In this document: positions 18,070 to 26,800 of the stretch, piece after piece
How the letters are laid out: every line of letters starts with the position of its first letter
Numbering within the stretch: the first letter of the stretch is position 1
Source of the DNA: Brevibacillus choshinensis
Lineage (GTDB): Bacteria > Bacillota > Bacilli > Brevibacillales > Brevibacillaceae
Direction of reading: 5' to 3'
Length of the DNA stretch: 64,000 nucleotides
Assembly: GCF_016811915.1 (NCBI RefSeq)
Contig: NZ_CP069127.1
Coordinates: 2,951,001-3,015,000, forward strand
Made by a program: the position numbers and the translations under genes
The notes under the pieces: generated by a model
What the model was told of the DNA's origin: nothing
The model's database searches: none
Seen by the model: the letters and a program-made list of their open reading frames with translations, nothing else

Positions 18070-19323
18070 ATGCGTGAAGCCAAAAGAGAAATTTTACAAT
18101 GGGTAGAAAACAATCAAGAGCAAATGATTCAATTCTTACGAGAGCTTGTTGCGATCCCGTCCGACAACCCGCCTGGAGATTGTTACGCGATCGCTGATCA
18201 TATTCATAAAAGGTTGAAGGATTTTCAATTCGATGATGTTCAGTTCTTAGAGGTGGATTCGGCACAGGTCATGGCCAACGGAATGATCCGAGTCTCCAAT
18301 GTTATTTCAACTACCGCCTTCGGAGAGGGAAAGGGTCCGGAAATATCGTTGAATGCCCACGGGGATGTAGTCGCTCCAGGAATGGGATGGACATATGACC
18401 CTTACGGAGGAGAAGTTGTAGAAGGCAAGCTATATGGCAGGGGTGCAGCTGTTTCCAAGTCTGATATCGCAGCCTATACGTTTGCCCTTATGGCAATGCG
18501 CGGTGTGGCGGAGGAATTGAATGGAAAGGTATCTTTGGCATTTACCTTCGATGAAGAAACAGGGGGAGAGATCGGTCCAAAGTGGTTATTGGATAGGGGT
18601 TATATCAAACCGGATATGGCCATTGCAGCCGGGTTCACGCATTCGATTGTCAATGCCCACAATGGATGTCTGCACTTGGAAATAGTGGTGTCGGGGAAAT
18701 CAGCTCATGCTGCGGCACCTCAAACCGGTTTTGACGCCATACAGGCAATGAACGGGATCCTACACGCCTTGTACGCGTATCGCGAGTCACTTGGCAGGAT
18801 CAAATCTGCCGTCCCGGGAATTGAATCGCCAACGTTAGTAGTAGGTTTAATCTCTGGGGGAATCAATACCAATGTGGTTCCAGACCGGTGTACGATTCGC
18901 TTGGATCGGCGACTGATTCCCGAAGAGAACGGAGAGCAGGCGGAAAAGGAAATCCGTCAGGTGGTTGAGCAGGCTGTTTGTGATTACGAAGGCATCGAAG
19001 TAAAAGTAGATCGCATTCTTTTGGCAAACAGCTTTGGTCCTGTTCAGGAGGATGAGCCACTGATTCAGACGTTAGGAGCGAATTGGAAAGAAGTGATGGA
19101 TGGGCAACTAGAAATCCATGGGGTTCCGCTTTATGCCGATGCCAGACATTTCTACGAAGCGGGGGTGCCGGTCGTCATGTTTGGGGCGGGTCCTAAAACC
19201 TTGCTGGAAGCAAACGGCCACAGAGCCGATGAGCATGTCCGTATTGATGACCTGGTGAAGGCAACTAAAATTGTAGCGTTAACTCTCTATGATCTGTTAA
19301 AAAATAAAGCCCTTTCCCAATAA
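18070..19323 (+). CDS. M20-family deacylase (ArgE/DapE type)
   Basis: This 417-residue zinc hydrolase has SLNAHGDVVAPGMGW (His, Asp), YGRGAAVSKSDIAAY, FTFDEETGGEIGP (catalytic and ligand Glu pair), SAHAAAPQTGFDAI in the dimerisation domain and a C-terminal His in LLEANGHRADEHV. Family members remove acyl or succinyl groups from amino acids or cleave dipeptides. It differs from the AllC-like enzyme of the same cluster and probably acts on another amide produced by the pathway. It is the last gene of the cluster. A clear ribosome site (aaaggagaagg) precedes the ATG. Confidence 0.82.
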   Translation: MREAKREILQWVENNQEQMIQFLRELVAIPSDNPPGDCYAIADHIHKRLKDFQFDDVQFLEVDSAQVMANGMIRVSNVISTTAFGEGKGPEISLNAHGDVVAPGMGWTYDPYGGEVVEGKLYGRGAAVSKSDIAAYTFALMAMRGVAEELNGKVSLAFTFDEETGGEIGPKWLLDRGYIKPDMAIAAGFTHSIVNAHNGCLHLEIVVSGKSAHAAAPQTGFDAIQAMNGILHALYAYRESLGRIKSAVPGIESPTLVVGLISGGINTNVVPDRCTIRLDRRLIPEENGEQAEKEIRQVVEQAVCDYEGIEVKVDRILLANSFGPVQEDEPLIQTLGANWKEVMDGQLEIHGVPLYADARHFYEAGVPVVMFGAGPKTLLEANGHRADEHVRIDDLVKATKIVALTLYDLLKNKALSQ

Positions 19324-19538
19324 AGTCTTCCTGTCTTATTGCCAACACATGTAGTCTAGCTACGGACTGTACACTCATGCAAACACGTCCCGACCATAAC
19401 TGCCGGAATAGAAGGGGCCTTAGGGGCCTTTTCTGCATGTAACGGAGTGAAAAGGGAAAAAGGAACCTAAATGTAAATCTAGAATATCTCCAGTAATCGG
19501 ATAGCTAAATATTTGATGCCAGACAGGAGATAGATACG

Positions 19539-19886
19539 ATGATAAAAGGTTTCGGAGGAATATTTTGGAGAACCAAGAATCTTGAGGTTGTAAAAAAGTG
19601 GTACAGTGAAGTGTTGAAGATCGAAATAGAAAATTGGAATGGGACTGTGATAAAACCCGAAATAGGAAATGAGACTATCTTTTCTTTCTTTACCGAGAAT
19701 GACAGCTATTTTCCAACCGAACAACAAGTGATGTTAAATTTCCAAGTACATAATCTAAACGAGACTATTGAGCATCTAGAACATATTGGTGTACCTCTTG
19801 CGAAGGAAAAAGAGATGAATGAATTTGATAAGTTTATTTGGATTAAAGATCCTGAAGGTCGACTGATCGAGCTTTGGGAGCAATAA
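19539..19886 (+). CDS. VOC (glyoxalase/bleomycin-resistance fold) protein
   Basis: This 115-residue protein has the paired beta-alpha-beta-beta-beta pattern: MIKGFGGIFWRTKNLEVVKKWYSEVLK at the start and FDKFIWIKDPEGRLIELWEQ at the end. The final Glu (LIELW) is the usual metal ligand of the family. Such proteins range from glyoxalases to drug-binding proteins, and no specific role can be assigned. A 215-base gap separates it from the ureide cluster, so it is probably independent. A cggaggag-like ribosome site is not obvious; ggaga lies before the ATG. Confidence 0.75.
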   Translation: MIKGFGGIFWRTKNLEVVKKWYSEVLKIEIENWNGTVIKPEIGNETIFSFFTENDSYFPTEQQVMLNFQVHNLNETIEHLEHIGVPLAKEKEMNEFDKFIWIKDPEGRLIELWEQ

Positions 19887-20193
19887 CGAGGTTTCATTCA
19901 AATGCCGTACTTGTATTTTACTCGAGAGTTCATAACTAGCTGATGCCTTTCAAGCCCACTTGCATGATCAAGATGGAGGATGCTATGAATGGTTTGGATA
20001 TTTTCGGAAATGAGAACGAGTGACAAGGGGATAAAAACCATTACAAAAAGCGGATAAGAAAGATCAAACACAAAATGGCAGTTTGAGCTATTTTGTGTTT
20101 GTTTTCATTTGGGGAGAAGAATGGGCCGTTTGTAGCCTGATGCATTTAATCATCAGCAAAACATTAGAATGTAAAGACTAAGCCACTCCTGAA
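19887..20193. other. Intergenic stretch with a possible 12-residue ORF and a terminator
   Basis: No normal gene is seen. At 19985-20023 a 12-codon frame (MNGLDIFGNENE) follows an excellent ribosome site (tggaggatgct) and ends before the hairpin at 20065. It could be a leader or short peptide gene, or a chance hit. Nothing else stands out. Confidence 0.3.
20065..20106 (+). terminator. Rho-independent terminator
   Basis: CAAACACAAAAT and ATTTTGTGTTTG form a 12-bp stem, extended inside by GC/GC, with T-rich sequence after it. The left arm shares GATCAAACACAAAATGG with the hairpin split by the IS element at 32.15 kb. Confidence 0.65.
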
Positions 20194-20637
20194 TTAGAAC
20201 ATTAAAATGTAATGTAAATCTAATTCTAATAATCCAGTACCTTCAGCAGCGGATTGTCCCTTACATAAAACATTTATGGAAATTAAATTGGAGACAATCG
20301 CAGTAAATGATGAGTTTGGACCAACATCAACATCTTCAGGTACCTGATCAGATGTGATCAGGTTTATCTGCATAGTACAGTTCTTACTATTATTTATGAT
20401 GGTTATTGTCCCTGATGGGGGGAAGATATTGGGACCTTCAAGAAAAATGAAATATGCTCGATGAGTCGTGTTATCACACGGCTGTTTAATAGGAACACAC
20501 CTACGAATACATACAACTTTCTGAGTAAACCTGCCATTTTTCTTTGGACGATGACGAGGGCGTTTTATATTGTTATGAATGTTACATATACAAATTAAGC
20601 GTCTACACCTGACACACTTGGACTTTCGTTGGGACAA
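20194..20637 (-). CDS. Cys-rich DUF3992-like (endospore appendage-type) protein
   Basis: The product has 147 residues. The N-terminal third is very basic and Cys-rich (CVRCRRLICIC, later VVCIRRCVPIKQPC). The C-terminal 90 residues form a beta-rich domain with GTITIINNSKNCTMQINL, VGPNSSFTAIV, LISINVLC and a terminal LLELDLHYIL. That pattern (strand, Cys, Gly/Ser turn, final aromatic Tyr) resembles DUF3992, the jelly-roll subunit of S-type endospore appendages (Ena). Assignment by eye is tentative. Start is TTG 20637 with ggagggtga 6 bases upstream. A CATATAATT box about 45 bases upstream of the start resembles a sigma-K -10. It is divergent from a second, related protein. A spore-surface role is inferred. 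Confidence 0.55.
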   Translation of the reverse strand: MSQRKSKCVRCRRLICICNIHNNIKRPRHRPKKNGRFTQKVVCIRRCVPIKQPCDNTTHRAYFIFLEGPNIFPPSGTITIINNSKNCTMQINLITSDQVPEDVDVGPNSSFTAIVSNLISINVLCKGQSAAEGTGLLELDLHYILMF

Positions 20638-20828
20638 TTCGTTTCACCCTCCACTCTCCAAAGGCATCACTACTTCAATTATATGGTAAAATGAGTGATT
20701 AACTATCGACGAAGAACCATTTTTTACTCTCTACGTAAAAACGGGTCAATAACTGCTTCTTTCGATGGCTTTAGATAATATAATGTCTTAACAAAAAGCT
20801 ATCACTTGATTTCAAGGGGGTGAGTACT

Positions 20829-21212
20829 TTGTGTGATACTTCCTCTAATACTGCAGTGTTTAATTTTTGCAGTAATATCCCGAGACAACTTGTAAATCTT
20901 CAACAATGTAATCCTATTTTCCAGCCGTGTCCAAGTGGTCCTTTCGTGTATTTTACTAACTCAACAAATTTCACGATTAACGGATCATTTACGGTTGTAA
21001 ATACGAGCACGCATTGCACCATGAATATTGTTTATGTCCATAGTGGTACGACTACAGCCATCCCACTTGCTGCAGGTCGCGCAGAAACAATCTTTTTTGA
21101 AGATTTGACCAGTATTACAATTGAATGTTTAATGGGAGCAATTGCTGAAGCTAACTGTACAGGAAACTTATTGCTTGACTTACATTATTGCGTAAGATGT
21201 ATAACTCCATAA
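20829..21212 (+). CDS. DUF3992-like (endospore appendage-type) protein
   Basis: This 127-residue beta-rich protein is related to the divergent neighbour. Shared features are NGSFTVVNTSTHCTMNIVY, a Gly/Ala turn (PLAAGRAETIFF), LTSITIEC and the end LLLDLHYC. Four Cys in the first 35 residues (C2, C14, C27, C34) precede the beta domain. In Ena subunits an N-terminal Cys-bearing connector makes disulfides to subunits further along the fibre. The frame opens at GTG 20820, but the site AAGGGGGTGA (20814-20823) overlaps that GTG and is ideally spaced for TTG 20829, which is chosen here. It may be a fibre or coat protein; Ena identity needs a profile search. Confidence 0.55.
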   Translation: MCDTSSNTAVFNFCSNIPRQLVNLQQCNPIFQPCPSGPFVYFTNSTNFTINGSFTVVNTSTHCTMNIVYVHSGTTTAIPLAAGRAETIFFEDLTSITIECLMGAIAEANCTGNLLLDLHYCVRCITP

Positions 21213-21250
21213 TCTTGCCTGCGATTTAAAGTAACAAGCGAAAGAAAAGA

Positions 21251-21286
21251 ATGAGCCAACGTTGGATCGTAGCGTTGGCTCATTTC
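21251..21286 (+). terminator. Rho-independent terminator
   Basis: ATGAGCCAACG and CGTTGGCTCAT form an 11-bp stem, then a short T-rich tail, 38 bases after the DUF3992-like gene. Confidence 0.7.
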
Positions 21287-21609
21287 TCTGGTAATGATCT
21301 CCAATAAGAAACAAGCTTCTCATTGGACGCTAGTTCATCTTGATGTTGCGCTAACGGATATCGATAGTTTCATAAAAAGAGGTTTCAGGAATGTATTTCG
21401 CCTGAATACCTCTTTGTATTTTCCAATTGGATTTCTAAGCACGTATACGAGTAACATGCAGCTCTTTAAAATTGATATAAAGAACTCCAGAAATACTATA
21501 TTTTCACTAATGAGCATCCTCTACCTTATCGTTGTGTAATTAAGATGATGTAGAAACGATTAGAAATGCACAAAGAGGTCACATTCTTCCAAAGGAATAT
21601 GTCCCTCAA
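21287..21609. other. Intergenic stretch with a second hairpin
   Basis: No supported gene. At 21376-21420 AAAGAGGT-TTCAGG pairs with CCTGAA-TACCTCTTT, giving a terminator-like hairpin with A and T runs on either side. No intact gene precedes it on either strand, so it may mark a lost gene. Confidence 0.45.
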
Positions 21610-21893
21610 TGCGGTTCTACTCGAATGCATATCTTACCCTTCAAGGCAATGTCGTCATGAGCGTTGCTTTTTTCGAACATTGGGATGGTATTGAAATCTC
21701 AAAGGATCAATCAGAGTTGTTGGGAAAAATTCATTTGAGAAAGATTGATATGTCTGATGAGATCTTTGTCATTGATGTCGATGGGTACATAGGTGACAGC
21801 ACACGAAAAGAGATTGAATATGCCGAAAAGACGGGAAAGGCAATCCGTTATTACTCTAACGTTGAGATACCTTCAACCATGTTCAGTCCATAG
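21610..21893 (+). pseudogene. Broken nucleoside 2-deoxyribosyltransferase-like (DUF4406-type) gene
   Basis: The readable 94-residue frame has LTLQGNVVMSVAFFEHW, LRKIDMSDEIFVIDVDGYIGDSTRKEIEYA and a plausible C-terminus, the pattern of small DUF4406/deoxyribosyltransferase-like proteins. These normally start with a CGSTR phosphate-loop-like motif about 20 residues before LTLQG. CGSTR is present at 21610-21624, but in another frame and directly abutting the next segment. A short frame-changing deletion near 21623 has therefore removed the intervening residues. No start codon or ribosome site precedes CGSTR in its frame. The remaining product is very unlikely to work. Confidence 0.65.
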
Positions 21894-22033
21894 GTTAATG
21901 GGCTTGATGAGGCTGCCGTTTTCTCAACTACAGAGCAGGATAGTTTCGTCACATCGTGAATATAAGAGGTAATTATTTCGAAAACAGCCTAAGAGGACAA
22001 CGAGTATGAACTGACCAAAGTAAGGAGGCCCCC

Positions 22034-22992
22034 TTGGATGACAACAAACAATCCGACTGGCAAATCACAAAACCAGAGAAATCAGTCATAGATTGGCTGC
22101 TTAACGCCGACCCTGCAATCCGTTGGCAGGTGAAGCGTGACTTAATCGGTGAGCCCGATGAATTTGTAGCCGCTGAGCGGTCGCGGATTGCCACGGAAGG
22201 TTGGGGGCCCGGATCCTCGGCATGCAATCTCCCAAGGGCAACTGGGGTGGTGACGCCGACGCTCGGAACTGGCTATGCACGAGCTACACCTTGTTGCTAT
22301 TGAAGGACCTAGGCTTGGATCCCTTGAGTGAGGAAGCCCGCAAATCGATCAGCCTCGTGCGTGGACACATCACCTGGCCGCAGCAAATGGGGGGCCTGCC
22401 CTACTTCGACGGCGAAACCGAGCCCTGTGTCAATGGTTGGATTCTCGGGGTGGGCGCCTACTTCGGGCAGGCAAGCGATCGGCTAGTCGATCGACTTCTC
22501 GGTGAGCAGCTTGAGGATGGAGGCTGGAATTGCGACGCCCCGCAAAGTCGACGATCCTCGTTCCACAGCACCATCTGTGTGTTGGAAGGACTATTCGAGT
22601 ATGAGAAGGCGAAGGGTGAAACCGCTGCGGTGACGGAAGCTCGCGTCCGAGCACATGAGTACCTGCTGGAGCGTCGAATGTTTAGGTCTCTTTCCACCGG
22701 CGAAGTGATCGATCCAAATTGGACGCGTTTTTCGTTCCCGACCACCTGGCATTACGACGTCCTAAGGGGTCTGGATTATTTACGCAGCGCCGGTATCGAA
22801 CCAGATGAACGGGTGACCGAGGCTGTACGTTTGGTGGCTGAGAAACAAGATCAAAACGGGAAATGGACCCTGGAGAACGCTCACCCCGATCGAGTCCATT
22901 TCGACATGGAGGGTGTGGAAGGCGAGCCCAGCCGCTGGAACACTCTGCGCGCCTTGCGAGTGCTGGACTGGTATTCAAAACGAGACAAATGA
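22034..22992 (+). pseudogene. Prenyltransferase/squalene-oxidase repeat protein, one-base frameshift
   Basis: Two overlapping frames (22034-22303 and 22201-22992) make one protein of about 318 residues. The first carries SVIDWLLNADPAIRWQVKRDL and EGWG; the second continues ARILGMQSPKGNWGGDADARNW, then QQMGGLPYF, LLGEQLEDGGWNCDAP and QDQNGKWTLENA. Repeated (D/E)GGW-like motifs are the QW repeats of the alpha/alpha-barrel terpenoid-cyclase fold. The frames join if the G run at 22203-22207 had six instead of five G. TTG 22034 follows aaggagg. Base composition is clearly more GC-rich than the neighbours, which suggests transfer. No full cyclase catalytic motif is visible, so function is unknown. 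Confidence 0.7.
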
Positions 22993-23063
22993 ATCCGACG
23001 AGGGACGAATGGCAGGACATCCGGGGGTTCATTCAATAGATGAGAACAGGTTGGTGAACTGAT

Positions 23064-23461
23064 TTGAAGCTGACTCACACGCGATTATTGGTCAACAAGT
23101 ATCAGGAATGTTATTTCTTTTATAAAAATGTAGTAGGCTTTTCGTGTGTCTGGGGGATGAAAATAGTTTCTATGCTGATTTTGAAGCGGGTGACATTACA
23201 TTGGCATTATTTGACAGAAGGGAAATGTCGCAAGCGATTGGAACAGAGAATTTGCCGATCGAATCAGCCCCATCAATGGATAAAGTATCGTTGATATTGA
23301 ATGTGGACAGTGTAGATGAGATGTATGCTCGTTTCAGGGATAAAGGAGTAAAATTCATAACGGAACCAATGGATAGAGAAGAGTGGGGGATAAGAGTTGC
23401 ACACTTTCGCGACCCGGATGGAACACTAATTGAAATATATGAACCATTGAATTTGAAATGA
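23064..23461 (+). pseudogene. VOC-family protein, one-base frameshift
   Basis: The N-terminal frame (LTHTRLLVNKYQECYFFYKNVVGF) and the C-terminal frame (ENSFYADFEAGDITLALFDRREM ... VAHFRDPDGTLIEIYEPL) together give one glyoxalase-fold protein of about 132 residues. The break is at the G run 23152-23156: five G are present and six would restore FSCVWGDENSFY. The start is a TTG at 23064 after a weak ribosome site. The defect is the same type as in the preceding gene, 950 bases away. If the base is missing only from the assembly, this is an intact VOC protein. Confidence 0.72.
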
Positions 23462-23854
23462 TTTAGTTACTCTATTAAGTCATGACCGTGGTATTTCAAC
23501 TGGAAGGACAAGGCTTCGTCGCTTAACGGAGACTGCCCTGATCCGAATAGATCTGAAAGAGTTATGAAGGCAGTGCTTCAAACGAAAGCAAACGAGGGGT
23601 AACAAGACCCCAAAATGAAAAGGCCGCTCCGTAAAGGATGGCCTTTTCATTTTTGCATGGAGTTGAATCAAATACAATTGGGAATTTAGGAACATGGTCG
23701 GAATGATACATATGCGTTCTGTTGGACCTATTTCCTATCTTTCAAACCTTCTATCTATTTTTACGTGGAATTAATGATTGACTGGTATAGTGTGTTTTGG
23801 CGTGTTAACACTCACCAAATGCCTGCGCCAATCAAATGAAAGGGTGATACTCAA
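23462..23854. other. Intergenic stretch with terminator and yfkN promoter region
   Basis: No gene is supported. A strong hairpin lies at 23612-23656, and the 160 bases before the nucleotidase gene contain a GTGTTAACAC palindrome (around 23803-23812) of unknown meaning. Confidence 0.5.
23612..23656 (+). terminator. Rho-independent terminator
   Basis: AAAATGAAAAGGCC pairs with GGCCTTTTCATTTT and is followed by T. It is symmetrical enough to work on both strands. Confidence 0.75.
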
Positions 23855-26800
23855 ATGAAAAAGAGAGGTAAGATGTCAGCGAATCGTATTCTTACAACGA
23901 CACTTGCGGTCAGTCTCTTTGCTACACCAATGTTTTCAAGCCCAATTAGCGCAGAAGGAACTGGGGCATTGAAAGACAAGCCGAATCAACAGCTTGATCC
24001 CGATTCAAATAGCAGTCAGCCCGGCTCTAACCAGCACTCTGAAAACGAGAATTCTCGATTCAAACTTCGAATCATGGAAACTACTGATATTCACACCAAT
24101 TTGTTGAATTATGATTATTTTAAAAACACTGTTTCTGAAAAAATTGGATTAGCAAAAACAGCAACTCTCATCAATCAAGCACGAAACGAAGTGAAAAATA
24201 GCGTATTGGTTGACAATGGCGATTTGATTCAAGGATCTCCGCTCGGGACCTTTCAGGCAAAAATTGATCCATTGAAGGATGGAGAAGTGCATCCTGCGAT
24301 CCAAGCGATGAACCTGATGCATTATGATATGGCAACGCTAGGAAACCATGAGTTTAATTATGGTCTGGATTTTCTGGATGAAGTTTACGATGACGCGCAA
24401 TTTCCGTTTGTGAATGCAAATGTCTATGTGGATGATCATGACAACAACCCTGGGAACGACCGCAATAAATATACGCCGTACCAAATCTTGAATAAAAAAA
24501 TTATCGATGAGAGCGGCAAGACAAAGGTCATCAAGATTGGATATATCGGTTTCGTACCGCCGCAAATCAATGAGTGGGACAAGTCAAATCTCGATGGAAA
24601 AATAATCACAAAGAACATTGTCGAAACAGCACAAAAATTTGTACCGGAAATGAGGAAAAAAGGGGCCGATCTGGTTATCGCAATGGCTCATACCGGGTTT
24701 AGCGGAAATGAATCGAATACCGAGGACGCCGTATATGCACTGAGCAGAGTACAGGGTATCGATGCCATCACATTCTCTCACACGCACAAATTATTCCCTG
24801 CCAAAACAGAGGCAGCGCTTGATGGTTTGTTCTTGGGACCGGATAAAAAACCATTGCCAGGCGTTGATAATGCAAAAGGAACGATCAATGGCGTTCCAGC
24901 TGTACAAGCCGGTTATGGCGGCGGCTCGCTGGGGCTGATCGATTTAACCATCGCAAAAGAAAAAGGAAAATGGAAGGTAGTTGATTCACAATCCTCCACT
25001 CGGGAAACGTGGGCGACAGATCCGAAAGATCCAAAAAAAATCATCAGTTCGGTAGAAGCAGATCCAGCAGTCGTGAATGCCGTGCAAGCGGTTCATGAGG
25101 ACACAATCTCTTACGTGAATACACCAATCGGGAAAACAACAGATGACATCTACAGCTATTTTGCTTTGGTGCAGGATGATCCGTCCATTCAAGTGGTGAC
25201 GAACGCACAAAAATGGTATGTAGAGAAGTATATCGCAGCAAGTAAGCCCCAGTACAAAGATCTCCCGATTTTATCAGTAGGCGCACCATTCAAGGCTGGT
25301 CGCAACGGGGTTGAAGAGTATACGGAAATTAAAAAAGGTGACTTGACCATCCGCAGTGCCGGTGACCTGTACCTTTACGACAATACGCTGAAAGCAGTAA
25401 AGGTAAAAGGCTCTGTCGTGAAAGAGTGGCTCGAGATGTCAGCTGGCATGTTCAACCAAATCGATGCTGCAAAAACAGAAGAGCAACAGTTATTGAATCC
25501 AGCATTCCCTGTTTTCAACTTCGATGTGATTGATGGTGTTCACTATCAAATCGATGTCACCAAGCCGGCAAAATATGATACAGCCGGCAAGCTGATCAAT
25601 CCGGATAGCAGTCGAGTGGTCAATCTCAATTTTAACGGTAAGCCTATCGATCCGAGCCAGGACTTTATTGTTGTAACCAACAACTACCGTGCAGGCGGCG
25701 GCGGTAACTTCCCGGGTGTGAAAGGAAGCGAGTTGGTCGTTGACTCTGCGGATGAGAATCGCCAAATCTTGATGGATTATATCTCCGGAATGAAGGAAAT
25801 CGTACCAACCGCTGACCAAAACTGGTCCCTGACTCCAATCGCAGAGCCGGTACATGTGACCTTTACAACTTCGCCAAAAGCAGCAGCCTATCTTGAAGAG
25901 GGAAGCAATATAACGTATTTAGATCGACTGGATGATAAAGGATTCGGTATTTTTGAAATCAAGCTTGGCGGTTCAGCAACCACCCCAGGGGAAAAAGTAA
26001 AGGTTCAATTGTTAGGTTTGAATGACTTGCACGGCCAGCTCGATACAGACACAAAGGTAGGGACTCAATTGGCAGGGAGCATGGAATATACGGCTGCTGC
26101 GATAAAACAGCATGAGGCGGAAAATCCCAATACGCTTCTTGTAGAGGTAGGCGACATGATTGGGGGAAGTCCTTTGATCTCCGCGCAATTTCAAGATGAA
26201 CCTACCGTCGAAGTGATGGAAGCAATGGGTTATGACGTCGGGACTCTGGGCAATCATGAGTTCGACGAAGGGATAGCCGAATTGCAGCGCATGATACATG
26301 GCGGAGAACATTCAAAAGGAACAAAAGGTTATGACGGGATCAATTTCCCAATCGTCGCTGCAAATGCATTTGACACCTCAACCGGCAAACTTATTACAGA
26401 TCCATATGTGGTGAAAGAAGTCGGCGGTGTCAAGATCGGGTTCATCGGGGTCGTAACTCAGGAAACTCCAAACATGATCGTGAGAAAAGGCAACGAAGCA
26501 TTGAAGATAACCGATGAAGTGGAAGCGATCAATCAATACACCGAAGAATTAAAGAAACAGGGAATCAAGGCTATTGTGGTCCTCGCACACAATCCGGCCA
26601 CTCAAACAGGCAAGGCAGATTTATATGACGCAACAGATATCGCAGAGAAAGTGGATGACGAAGTAGACGTGATTTTTGCTGCCCACAACCATGTTTTCGT
26701 GAATAAAGAAGTAGACAATAAATTAATCGTTGAAGCGTATTCGTATGGTTCAGCCTTTTCAGACGTCGACCTGGAAATTGATCCGCTGACAGGTGATATT

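Noticed and set aside
19400..19440. Repeated AGGGGCCTT near 19410-19430 as a terminator
   Set aside because: The two copies are direct, not inverted, so no good stem forms.
21294..21539. 81-residue forward frame and its reverse partner
   Set aside because: No ribosome site, no family resemblance, and it spans a terminator-like hairpin.
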